A stretch of 64,000 bases of DNA, taken from positions 79,849 through 143,848 of the forward strand of contig JAUSLL010000018.1 of the NCBI GenBank assembly GCA_030649335.1. The letters are read 5' to 3'. Position 1 is the stretch's first letter. Each line of letters begins with the position of its first letter. The DNA is from Parvibaculum sp. (GTDB lineage: Bacteria; Pseudomonadota; Alphaproteobacteria; Parvibaculales; Parvibaculaceae). Both the position numbers and the translations under genes were made by a program. The notes under the pieces are model-generated. The model saw only the letters and a list, made by a program, of their open reading frames with translations, ran no database searches and was not told the DNA's origin. Below, one piece after another: positions 27,080-34,466 of the stretch.

Positions 27080-27104
27080 GGAACGCGGAAGCACCCAACC
27101 CGCT
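27080..27104 (+). promoter_or_regulatory. EcfG-like promoter toward the SYLF-protein gene
   Basis: GGAAC (27080), 16 bases and CGCT (27101) match the EcfG consensus with one mismatch in the -10. The start would lie about 75 bases before the SYLF gene. Apart from these promoter motifs and the repeat, the 26873-27186 gap shows no gene. Confidence 0.4.
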
Positions 27105-27186
27105 CATCTCTATCTCTGCCCGTTTGGCAGACTGTGGCCTCGCCACGGTCAATGCCAAGCCGTAACATTAGAACTGGACCACATAG

Positions 27187-27759
27187 ATGACAAAACTTCG
27201 CAATATTTTTCTCGCCACCTCCCTCTCCGTTGCAACGATGACAGGTGCCATTGCCACAGTCAGCACGTTCAGCAGCGCAAATGCCGCAACGGCAGAAGAC
27301 CTCAACACAGATGCCGATCAGGCATTGGCTAAACTGTACAAATCCAGCCCCCTTGCTGAGCAGATCTCCAAGAAGGCAGTCGCCGTTCTCGTCTTTCCGA
27401 ATGTCGTAAAGGCCGGTCTTGTTTTCGGCGGTGCTTATGGCGAAGGCGTGCTGCAGCAGAACCACAAGGTCGACAGCTACTACAATTCCGTCACGGGCTC
27501 ATGGGGCCTGCAGGCCGGTGCGCAGTCCTACGGCTATGCCGTGTTCCTGATGAACTCCACAGCCGTCAAGTACCTGCATGAATCACATGGCTGGGAAATT
27601 GGCGTCGGCCCGACTGTTGTCATCGTCGACGACGGTATTGCGAAAAACCTCTCGACCTCGACACTCAAAGATGACGCCTACGCCTTCATCTTTGACCAGC
27701 AGGGCCTGATGGCCGGTGTCAGCATCGAAGGCACGAAGATTTCGAAGATCAAACGTTGA
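27187..27759 (+). CDS. secreted SYLF (Ysc84-type) domain protein
   Basis: This 190-residue protein has a cleavable signal peptide ending near SSANAAT, followed by a SYLF/Ysc84 domain: KAVAVLVFPNVVKAGLVFGG, GSWGLQAGAQSYGYAVFLM and a C-terminal FDQQGLMAGVSIEG. SYLF domains bind lipids, and bacterial members are periplasmic with little known function. It opens the plus-strand envelope cluster and has an EcfG-like promoter upstream, so a stress role is plausible but inferred. Confidence 0.88.
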   Translation: MTKLRNIFLATSLSVATMTGAIATVSTFSSANAATAEDLNTDADQALAKLYKSSPLAEQISKKAVAVLVFPNVVKAGLVFGGAYGEGVLQQNHKVDSYYNSVTGSWGLQAGAQSYGYAVFLMNSTAVKYLHESHGWEIGVGPTVVIVDDGIAKNLSTSTLKDDAYAFIFDQQGLMAGVSIEGTKISKIKR

Positions 27760-27782
27760 TCCGATAAGTTTGACCAAACACA

Positions 27783-27820
27783 TTGACCTCGTCCACCCTC
27801 ACACGGGTGGGCGGGGTCAA
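27783..27820 (+). terminator. hairpin after the SYLF gene
   Basis: A near-perfect inverted repeat (TTGACC..CCACCC and GGGTGG..GGTCAA) with a TCACAC loop lies 24 bases after the stop. The following T content is low (GACGTTTC), so it may be a weak terminator or an mRNA-stabilising hairpin. Confidence 0.5.
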
Positions 27821-27906
27821 GACGTTTCGGAACGACCGCAAACCCGATAACCTCAGGTTTCCAGGGAGGTGATACACCCCTCCTCCGTCAGACATCGGAG
27901 CGCCAT

Positions 27907-29292
27907 GTGCTTACAGCCCGCCTCTTTCTCTCGTCTTTCGCCCTGTGCGGCGTAATTGCCTGCGGGACAGTGCCGTCCTATGACGCGTTGATCGAAAAGC
28001 ATGTCAGCTCTACTGACCACCCCAAGATCGCAGGCGCGCACGGTCCACTCAGCACGAGGCAGACCAAAGCCATTCTCGCCCGTCTGCGCGCATCCGACCC
28101 GAATGCCGACATTCTTCAGCGGCATCTCGTGATCGAGCAGAACGTCTCCGGGACCCCGATCGTTGCAGGCAACAGAACGCGCCTGCTTCGTGATGGACGC
28201 GAGACATTCAAAGCCATTTTCACTGCCATTCGCGGCGCTCGCCACCATATCAACCTCGAATACTATATTTTTGAAGACGTCGAGGTTGACGGTGAGCACA
28301 TCGTAGATCTCCTGATCGCCAAGCGTGCGTCAGGCGTTGCAGTCAATATCATCTATGACAGCTACGGATCGGGCCAGACGCCGGCCGAAGTCTTTACAAG
28401 ACTGGCGGACGCCGGCGTCATACTCATGGAATTTCGCCCCCTCAATCCGCTCAAATCCATTTCCGACTACTCGATCAATGATCGTGACCATCGCAAGATC
28501 ATGGTCGTGGACGGCAAGATCGGAATCGTCGGCGGCGTCAATCTGAGCAAAACCTATCAAAGCCGCATACCCGGAGCGAAACCGCCGCCCGGCGGCGCAC
28601 CGGAAACATGGCGTGATACCGATCTCGAAATCCGCGGACCGGCTGTGTCGCAATTGCAGGACTTGTTTCTCCAACATTGGGAACAGCAAAATGGACCGAC
28701 CATGGATAAGGCTCTGTACTATCCGGCCCAACAGGCCATCGGCTATGAGCTCGTCCGTATCATCGGCAGTTCGCCTGACGACCCCATCCCGCGATACTAT
28801 GTGACACTCCTCTCTGCGATGCGCAGTGCGGAGGAAAGCATCTGGATTAGCGCGGCCTATTTCGTGCCGACACCTGACGAAAAAGACGAGTTGATGGAAG
28901 CGGCAGGACGCGGCATCGACGTCCGGTTGCTGCTACCCGCCCACAGCGATTCCCAATTGGTTCTCAGTGTAGGGCAATCGCACTATTCGGCCTTGCTCAA
29001 AGCCGGTATCAAAATCTATGAGCATCAGGACGATATTTTACACTCCAAAACGGCCGTCATTGACGGTGTTTGGAGCGTCGTCGGCTCATCAAACCTTGAT
29101 CCGCGCAGCATCCTTTTCAACGATGAAGTCGATGCCGTGGTGCTGGGTACGTCAACCGGTCGCGCCCTTCAGGAAATGTTCAAGGACGATCAGGCGTCAG
29201 CCAAACAGCTTGACCTCGAATCATGGTCACAGCGCCCGCTTCTGCGGAAATTAAACGAGCTTTATTCGCGTATATGGGAATCGCTGCTCTGA
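27907..29292 (+). CDS. cardiolipin-synthase/phospholipase-D-like lipoprotein
   Basis: This 461-residue protein has two HKD motifs, HRKIMVVDG and HSKTAVIDG, each with a downstream Asn/Gly-rich strand (GGVN, GSSNLD), so both halves of a PLD active site are present. The N-terminus (RLFLSSFALCGVIAC) has a VIAC lipobox, so it is probably a lipoprotein with its catalytic domain in the periplasm, unlike classical ClsA with two N-terminal helices. It starts with GTG behind GGAG. It may make or remodel cardiolipin or related lipids. Substrate not shown. Confidence 0.85.
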   Translation: MLTARLFLSSFALCGVIACGTVPSYDALIEKHVSSTDHPKIAGAHGPLSTRQTKAILARLRASDPNADILQRHLVIEQNVSGTPIVAGNRTRLLRDGRETFKAIFTAIRGARHHINLEYYIFEDVEVDGEHIVDLLIAKRASGVAVNIIYDSYGSGQTPAEVFTRLADAGVILMEFRPLNPLKSISDYSINDRDHRKIMVVDGKIGIVGGVNLSKTYQSRIPGAKPPPGGAPETWRDTDLEIRGPAVSQLQDLFLQHWEQQNGPTMDKALYYPAQQAIGYELVRIIGSSPDDPIPRYYVTLLSAMRSAEESIWISAAYFVPTPDEKDELMEAAGRGIDVRLLLPAHSDSQLVLSVGQSHYSALLKAGIKIYEHQDDILHSKTAVIDGVWSVVGSSNLDPRSILFNDEVDAVVLGTSTGRALQEMFKDDQASAKQLDLESWSQRPLLRKLNELYSRIWESLL

Positions 29293-29309
29293 GTAACTCA
29301 GAATGAACC

Positions 29310-29331
29310 CTGAGTAGTTCCCGAACCTGTC
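29310..29331 (+). repeat. GAGTAG..TTCCG element, copy 2
   Basis: CTGAGTAGTTCCCGAACCTG lies 75 bases upstream of the next small gene. Just before it a perfect palindrome CTGAGTAACTCAG (29289-29301) spans the stop of the phospholipase-like gene and repeats the CTGAGTA core. Confidence 0.5.
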
Positions 29332-29405
29332 CTGAATGCGGGAAATAATGCACGAATGGTGCAATGGCAAAAATTGCCATGCGACCTCAACCTCAGGACA
29401 TCCCT

Positions 29406-29645
29406 ATGAACAACATCGTTATCACCGGCGCAGTCATCGTCTTGTTGGGTATTCTCGGACTAGCTGTTCCGGCATTTACCACCCAATCAACTGAAGACAT
29501 TGCGCAAATCGGCGATCTCAAAATTCAGACCACCGAAAAGACGTCACACAATATCTCACCCTACATCAGCGGCGGCATTGTCGTTCTCGGTCTCCTTGTC
29601 ATGGGCGGCGGAGCGACCCGACGCAACGGACGCACCAATTCTTGA
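29406..29645 (+). CDS. small two-helix membrane protein, DUF3185-like
   Basis: This 79-residue protein has two hydrophobic segments (about 3-22, VITGAVIVLLGILGLAVPAF, and 52-68, GGIVVLGLLVMGGG) around a polar loop with TEDIAQIGDLKIQTTEKTSH. The pattern resembles DUF3185 proteins of unknown function. The ATG at 29406 has AGGA 7 bases upstream; the frame extends 14 codons further but without a site. A terminator follows. Confidence 0.7.
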   Translation: MNNIVITGAVIVLLGILGLAVPAFTTQSTEDIAQIGDLKIQTTEKTSHNISPYISGGIVVLGLLVMGGGATRRNGRTNS

Positions 29646-29669
29646 CAGGTAATTGCTTCTTCGATCCAC

Positions 29670-29699
29670 GCCGCTGCCTCACCCGCAGCGGCATTTTTC
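29670..29699 (+). terminator. rho-independent terminator
   Basis: GCCGCTGC-CTCACCC-GCAGCGGC followed by ATTTTTCTTT ends the transcript of the small membrane-protein gene 25 bases upstream. Confidence 0.85.
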
Positions 29700-29736
29700 T
29701 TTGTACTGAGATGGTGCGAAAAACGTCTTCTCTTTT

Positions 29737-29758
29737 CTGAGTACATTCCGTGCCTGCC
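29737..29758 (+). repeat. GAGTAG..TTCCG element, copy 3
   Basis: CTGAGTACATTCCGTGCCTG lies 134 bases upstream of the next gene and after the preceding terminator, so it is in a promoter region. Confidence 0.5.
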
Positions 29759-29891
29759 GGACAAGCGCACAACAACCTAACGTTCCAATACACCAATGGA
29801 ACCTTCCGTCGCACCGACGCCCAGGAACATCATTGGCATCCGCAGTATTCGTCGAACATCAAACGACGATACTGCCACAGGAGACGAAGCC

Positions 29892-30131
29892 ATGATCAGA
29901 TCAAATAATTGGGACATATCCTTCGCGTCCACAGTCGGCGCCTTCCTCGGCGCGACTTACACACTCATCATGTGTGGCATTTCCAATCTGCTTTCCGTTC
30001 CGTCAATGAGCATTGTTCTGATTGCCATTGTTATCGGTGCGACGTTTGGCGCAGGCATCCTCGGCGGCATTGCCGTTCTTCTCAACTATGTGCGCTCGCT
30101 CGGAACACCTGACATCAAACAAGCAGCTTAA
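29892..30131 (+). CDS. small two-helix membrane protein
   Basis: This 79-residue protein was not recognised. It has two hydrophobic segments (about 15-34, TVGAFLGATYTLIMCGISNL, and 40-65, rich in Ile, Ala and Gly) and a short basic loop after them. The ATG at 29892 follows AGGAG at 8 bases; the open frame upstream lacks a site. It has its own upstream region after a terminator. Confidence 0.65.
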   Translation: MIRSNNWDISFASTVGAFLGATYTLIMCGISNLLSVPSMSIVLIAIVIGATFGAGILGGIAVLLNYVRSLGTPDIKQAA

Positions 30132-30211
30132 CTACTCCTTTTGATTACCATTCATTCGACGTTTATTTTACGGGGATGACTCTGTGTCATCTGCACATTT
30201 AAGGAAAAAAT

Positions 30212-30541
30212 ATGAAGAAAATTATTCGTGCAACGATTGTGATGGTCGGTTTGGCAAGCGCCGGATTGGCAATGACAAGCACCCCTGGTTTAGCTGGCGT
30301 TTCTATCAATCTGGATTTCGGCAGCGTCGCTACCGGTTATCAGGATGGATACTGGGACAACAATCATCATTGGCACAATTGGCGCAGCGACGAAGAAATG
30401 CATCAGTATCGCGCCAAGCACGGACACAAATATAACAATTGGAAGCGCAGCGGAAAGCAAGACCGCGGACACTACAAAGTGCGCGACCGTCGCCATGAAA
30501 CCCGACATGACAATGGACGCCACAATGGTTGGAAACAGTAA
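30212..30541 (+). CDS. secreted histidine-rich small protein
   Basis: This 109-residue protein has a signal peptide (MKKIIRATIVMVGLASAGLA) with cleavage near GLAG. The mature chain is rich in His, Asp, Asn and Trp (WDNNHHWHNW, HQYRAKHGHKY) and in Arg/His at the end (RRHETRHDNGRHNG). AAGGA precedes the ATG. No family was recognised. The His content could bind metal or heme, but that is only a compositional inference. The next gene starts 13 bases after its stop. Confidence 0.75.
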   Translation: MKKIIRATIVMVGLASAGLAMTSTPGLAGVSINLDFGSVATGYQDGYWDNNHHWHNWRSDEEMHQYRAKHGHKYNNWKRSGKQDRGHYKVRDRRHETRHDNGRHNGWKQ

Positions 30542-30554
30542 CCATTCAATTCCA

Positions 30555-31277
30555 ATGATCACGAAAATCCGCTCAGCGGCGATCGTGGTCTGTCTCTCAG
30601 CTTTCGCCGCGTCGGCTCTTCTTGGCGCAGCGAAAGCCGATGACCACACCCGCTACTATCAGGTCGAGCACCCGCGCTATGGCAATATCGGCACCTATGC
30701 CTATTCGATAGATAAGTCGGATGGCGAAGTGCGTACAGAGGCCCAGCTCCGTGTCGCGATCACGGTTATGGGCTTCGTCATATATCGACAGGACGCCGAT
30801 CAGGTCGAAGTCTTCCGCAATGACACACTCGTCTCGTTTCAAAGTGTCACGACAACGAACGGGCAGCAGGCACTCACATATGGCATTGCCAAGGCTGGCC
30901 GTTTCCAGGTGACAACAGCCTCAGGCGTAAGTTCTGCACCGGCACACGTTCTGCCGTCCGATCCGTGGTTGCTTAAACGCGTCGGCACCGGCGTTGTCGT
31001 CTCAACCAAATCAGGCTTGATCGAAGATGTCGAAGTCACCGGCGGCGAGACAGAGATTGTATTGCTCGACGTCGGTCCGGTGTCCACACGCCACTTTCAT
31101 GTGCGTGCCGGAACACAAATCAACAAATGGGAAGTCTGGCTCGATCAATACGGCTCGCCGGTCAAGTTCCGCAGTCTTGAAGATGGAACACCAATCGACT
31201 TCATCCTTTCATCGACCACCGTACCAACATCCGACCTGTTCGGTCTGGCCGGCGGTCCGGTCCGTCAGAACGAGTAG
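30555..31277 (+). CDS. secreted protein, DUF6134/DUF3108-like
   Basis: This 240-residue protein has a signal peptide ending at GAAKAD. The mature chain is beta-rich with YQVEHPRYGNIGTYAYSIDK, LRVAITVMGFVIYRQDADQV and LDQYGSPVKFRSLEDGTPID. This layout resembles periplasmic DUF6134/DUF3108 proteins, whose function is unknown. The start at 30555 was chosen for the signal peptide; an in-frame ATG at 30525 would overlap the preceding gene. It is probably co-transcribed with the His-rich gene. Confidence 0.7.
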   Translation: MITKIRSAAIVVCLSAFAASALLGAAKADDHTRYYQVEHPRYGNIGTYAYSIDKSDGEVRTEAQLRVAITVMGFVIYRQDADQVEVFRNDTLVSFQSVTTTNGQQALTYGIAKAGRFQVTTASGVSSAPAHVLPSDPWLLKRVGTGVVVSTKSGLIEDVEVTGGETEIVLLDVGPVSTRHFHVRAGTQINKWEVWLDQYGSPVKFRSLEDGTPIDFILSSTTVPTSDLFGLAGGPVRQNE

Positions 31278-31292
31278 ATTCCGAACGTTCCC
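31271..31292 (+). repeat. GAGTAG..TTCCG element, copy 4
   Basis: ACGAGTAGATTCCGAACGTT overlaps the stop of the DUF6134-like gene (31275-31277) and lies 138 bases upstream of a small TTG-start gene. It is the most divergent copy. Confidence 0.4.
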
Positions 31293-31355
31293 GCAAATGA
31301 GTGAAAGTGACAATATCTTTGAGGTCACAGCTTGTTCTGATATGTGGCGTGACTA

Positions 31356-31407
31356 GCGAAACTCCCGGACTCAGCCCCCCCTGCCCCCCGCTGTCCGGGA
31401 GTTTCGC
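31356..31407 (+). promoter_or_regulatory. long perfect hairpin with a C-rich loop
   Basis: GCGAAACTCCCGGA (31356-31369) is exactly complementary to TCCGGGAGTTTCGC (31394-31407). The 24-base loop consists mostly of C runs. It has no T-run and ends 23 bases before the next start codon, so it looks more like a leader structure or processing site than a simple terminator. Confidence 0.65.
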
Positions 31408-31429
31408 ACTCATTTGGGAGGCACCGCAT

Positions 31430-31621
31430 TTGGGCCACAACGTCCGCTACACACGTCCTGAAACACGCGCCACTATCGCGCGCATCTTCGTTCCGACGGA
31501 TGAAGAAATGCCGAGGCAAATTCGCCGCTTGAAAATGCTTGGGTATACGATCGTTGACATTGACCCGCCACTTCGTGACCTTAGACCTACACTTGTGAGC
31601 GTCACGGAGATGCGTGGTTGA
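31430..31621 (+). CDS. small conserved-looking protein of unknown function
   Basis: This 63-residue protein would start with TTG behind GGGAGG at 8 bases and ends EMRG. It is basic and soluble with EEMPRQIRRLKMLGYTIVDI in the middle. No family was recognised. Its last codon and stop overlap the TTG start of the AI-2E-type gene (TTGA), suggesting coupled translation. An ATG within the frame near 31508 would give a much shorter product. Confidence 0.55.
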   Translation: MGHNVRYTRPETRATIARIFVPTDEEMPRQIRRLKMLGYTIVDIDPPLRDLRPTLVSVTEMRG

Positions 31622-32754
31622 CATCCGCCCTGCCAAACGAACCCGAAGAAGTCGTCCAGCCTGAATCGCCAGCCCCGGTTCAGCAGCGCACAGTCATACA
31701 ACTTCCCGAAGATATGAAGGTCGTCACGCTGGTCGGGATATTCGGCCTGTTGCTTCTCTTCGCGCTTTATTTCACGAAGGCGATCGTCATGCCGATCGTT
31801 TTCGCCTTTATCCTCTATCTGATGCTGCAACCCGGCATGCGCGTGTTCGCCCGTCTGCACATTCCGAAATTCATAGGTGCACTCGTCATTGTCTCTATGC
31901 TCTTTGGCAGCTTGGGCACGCTCGGCTATACGCTCGTTGATCCGGCCACGAGCTGGATCGCCAAAGCGCCAGAAAGCATATCGCGCCTTGAGCAGCGTCT
32001 CTCATCAGTCAAAAAATCTGTCGCCAATGTTCAGCAAGCCACCAGCAAAGTGGAAAAGATAGCGGCGGGCCCTGCATCGGGTGTCCGCGAGGTGACCGTT
32101 GCCGGACCCAATCTCAGCAGCTTCCTTTTCGACGGCACCATGGCGCTGATCGTCGGCGGCCTTACGACTTTGGTCTTGCTGTATTTTTTGCTGGTGTCAG
32201 GTGATCTCTTCCTGCGCCGCCTCGTCGAAATTATGCCGACGCTCAAAAATAAGAAGCAGGCAGTCGATATCGCGCGCGAAATCGAGAACAATATTTCCGG
32301 CTATCTCGTGACTATCAGTCTGATGAATCTCGCCGTCGGCGTCGCGACCGGCATTGCCGCCTATCTTTGCGGCCTGTCCGATCCGATCCTCTGGGGCGCG
32401 ATGGCCTTCTTGCTGAACTACATCCCGATTCTGGGACCTCTCTTCGGCGTCGCCATCATCTTCTTTGTCGGCATGCTCACCTTTCCCACGATCTGGCAGG
32501 CATTCGTGCCGGCGGGCATTTATCTCGTCATCCATTTTGTCGAGAGCGAAACCGTGACACCCATCCTGCTTGCGCGGCGCTTCGCACTCAATCCGGTGCT
32601 CATCATCGTCGCCATCGTTTTCTGGTACTGGATGTGGGGAACAGCCGGTGCGCTACTGGCTGTGCCGATGCTCGCCGCCTGCAAAATCATCTGCGACCGC
32701 GTCGGCCCCCTCATGGCACTCGGACATTTTCTCGGCAGCGACGCACGCAGCTGA
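31618..32754 (+). CDS. AI-2E transporter family (PerM-like) membrane protein
   Basis: This 378-residue protein has about eight hydrophobic segments and a soluble coiled stretch (EQRLSSVKKSVANVQQATSK) between the N-terminal and C-terminal groups, as in the AI-2E/TqsA/PerM family. The conserved NYIPILGPLFG segment and the HFVESETVTPILLARRFALN motif are present. Members export autoinducer-2 or exchange ions; the substrate here is unknown. It starts with TTG, overlapping the preceding gene, with GGAG 8 bases upstream. Confidence 0.88.
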   Translation: MTSALPNEPEEVVQPESPAPVQQRTVIQLPEDMKVVTLVGIFGLLLLFALYFTKAIVMPIVFAFILYLMLQPGMRVFARLHIPKFIGALVIVSMLFGSLGTLGYTLVDPATSWIAKAPESISRLEQRLSSVKKSVANVQQATSKVEKIAAGPASGVREVTVAGPNLSSFLFDGTMALIVGGLTTLVLLYFLLVSGDLFLRRLVEIMPTLKNKKQAVDIAREIENNISGYLVTISLMNLAVGVATGIAAYLCGLSDPILWGAMAFLLNYIPILGPLFGVAIIFFVGMLTFPTIWQAFVPAGIYLVIHFVESETVTPILLARRFALNPVLIIVAIVFWYWMWGTAGALLAVPMLAACKIICDRVGPLMALGHFLGSDARS

Positions 32755-32841
32755 CGGCGGCCCGATTCACGCGCAAAACTGCGGCCGCGCCAAGAGACGC
32801 GCCACTTATTCTTTTAGTTTCAATAAGTTACGAGGAAGTTT

Positions 32842-32934
32842 TGGCGGAGACGGAGGGATTCGAACCCTCGATACGCCTTGACAGCGTATAACGGTTTAGC
32901 AAACCGTCGCCTTCAGCCACTCGGCCACGTCTCC
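32842..32934 (-). tRNA. tRNA-Ser, anticodon GCT
   Basis: Reading the minus strand from 32934, GGAGACG pairs with CGTCTCC at the 3' end, followed by G and an encoded CCA (32844-32842). The anticodon loop TTGCTAA in a GTT..AAC-closed stem gives GCT for Ser codons AGC/AGT. The long variable arm (TACGC..GCGTA) is typical of tRNA-Ser. The T loop has GTTCGAATC. Confidence 0.97.
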
Positions 32935-33011
32935 GTGCCCCGTGTATGCCCAAGATTAGGCGCGGCATCAAGGGGGAACTCCCTGAAACAGGGGCCGGAA
33001 CCCCTAATTTC

Positions 33012-33872
33012 TCAACCCCGGTAGCGAATGAGCCCTTCTTGGACGACCGAGGCCACCAGCCGGCCGTCACGGGTATAGATGCTGCCCCGGTTAAAACCCC
33101 GCCCGCCGGATGCGCTGGGGCTATCCATGGCATAGAGCATCCATTCGTTCGCCTGAAACGGCTCGTGAAACCACATGGCATGGTCGAGGCTCGCCGATTG
33201 CAATTTGCCCGACAGCCAGCTGACGCCGTGAGGGCGGATGCACGTATCGAGCAATGTCATGTCCGAGGCATAAGCGAGGATGCATTGGTTGAGCGCAATA
33301 TTGCCCTCTTCGATCGGCTTGCGTGCCCGGATCCAGACCAGATGGTTGGCGTCCATCGGCTCGGGATTGATATATTTCTGCGGATTGATCGGACGGATTT
33401 CAATCGGCCGCGGGCGCGCGAAATGCTTGGCGATGCTCTCGGGCAATTGCGCCGCAGCTTCCTTGCGCAACTCGATCTCGTTGGGCAGGTCTTCGGGCAT
33501 CGGCACATCGGGCATGCTCGCCTGATGCTCGAACCCTTTTTCCTGCACCTGAAACGATGCCGCCAGATTGAAAATCTGCTTGCCGTGTTGAATGCCGACG
33601 ACACGGCGCGTGGTAAAACTTTTGCCGTCGCGCGCGCGGTCAACTTCATAAACGATAGGGACTTTGGGATCGCCGGGGCGAATGAAATAAGCGTGCATTG
33701 AATGGCAAACGCGATCTTCCACGGTGCGATAGGCCGCGACAAGCGCCTGCCCAATCACCTGCCCGCCGAACACGCGCTGCCAACTTTCGTCGGGGCTGTG
33801 TCCGCGAAACAGGTTTTCCTCGATCTTTTCGAGATTGAGAATTTGGATCAGGTCTTCAACAGCATCGCTCAT
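33012..33872 (-). CDS. tesB: acyl-CoA thioesterase II
   Basis: This 286-residue double-hotdog thioesterase hydrolyses acyl-CoA to fatty acid and CoA. Family segments are VFGGQVIGQALVAAYRTV, SMHAYFIRPGDP, FTTRRVVGIQHGK and, in the second hotdog, LDHAMWFHEPFQANEWMLY, with the Asp of SLDHAMWFH and the Thr/Gln catalytic residues expected downstream. The open frame runs upstream, but MSDAVEDLIQILNLE at 33872 matches family starts and length. Confidence 0.95.
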   Translation of the reverse strand: MSDAVEDLIQILNLEKIEENLFRGHSPDESWQRVFGGQVIGQALVAAYRTVEDRVCHSMHAYFIRPGDPKVPIVYEVDRARDGKSFTTRRVVGIQHGKQIFNLAASFQVQEKGFEHQASMPDVPMPEDLPNEIELRKEAAAQLPESIAKHFARPRPIEIRPINPQKYINPEPMDANHLVWIRARKPIEEGNIALNQCILAYASDMTLLDTCIRPHGVSWLSGKLQSASLDHAMWFHEPFQANEWMLYAMDSPSASGGRGFNRGSIYTRDGRLVASVVQEGLIRYRG

Positions 33873-33987
33873 GGGGGCCCTCTTTGCTCGCGCCCGCAAC
33901 ATAGGCGCAACCCAAAGACCTGTCACCCCGTCCGCCCGCGCAAATAGAGCGCAGGGGGCGACGCCGTGATCGGCAGAATTGAGTTCG

Positions 33988-34257
33988 TTAGTGCGAAGCG
34001 AGCCACTCACGTGCCTGGCGCTGGGCCTCGGCAACTTCAGCAGCGTCCATTTCGCGCGCCAACTCGGCACGTGAATAACGGGCTGGTTCGCTGCCGCGCA
34101 CCGCTGCCAGATTGAACCACTTATGCGCCGTCACAAGGTCAACTTCGACGCCACGACCCGTCGAATACATCAGGCCCAGATCATAAAGCGCGTCGCACTT
34201 GCCCCCCTCGGCCGCCAGCTCGAAATTTTCGAGCGTTTCAATCTGCACGCGAGCCAT
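33988..34257 (-). CDS. small Sel1-repeat protein
   Basis: This 89-residue protein contains two consecutive Sel1-type helical repeats: CDALYDLGLMYSTGRGVEVD and LVTAHKWFNLAAVRGSEPAR. The end is Ala/Glu/Arg-rich (DAAEVAEAQRQAREW). Sel1 proteins are protein-binding adaptors; no signal peptide is visible, so it is probably cytoplasmic. Its partner is unknown. It is transcribed alone between tesB and a glutathione transferase gene. Confidence 0.85.
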   Translation of the reverse strand: MARVQIETLENFELAAEGGKCDALYDLGLMYSTGRGVEVDLVTAHKWFNLAAVRGSEPARYSRAELAREMDAAEVAEAQRQAREWLASH

Positions 34258-34396
34258 CGGCTCATCTCCTCATCTCGTGGAACGTCTGCCCTCAGGCCCA
34301 AACACGTTTCCACTTGCCCATCCCGCAAGGTCACCCTTGCCCACGGATGAGGATTCCATTGACCCACTAAAAAAATGGTTAATATCCGCAAAGCAT

Positions 34397-34434
34397 ATTT
34401 CCCGCCTCGCCGGAGCACCGGCAAGGCAGGAAAT
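34397..34434. terminator. bidirectional terminator-like hairpin
   Basis: ATTTCCCGCC..GCCGG and CCGGC..GGCAGGAAAT form a long, nearly perfect stem around an AGCA loop, with A/T flanks on both sides. It lies 33 bases after the glutathione transferase stop on the minus strand. Confidence 0.6.
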
Positions 34435-34466
34435 AATGAAACAAGTTCAATGCTTTATGTGAGCCC

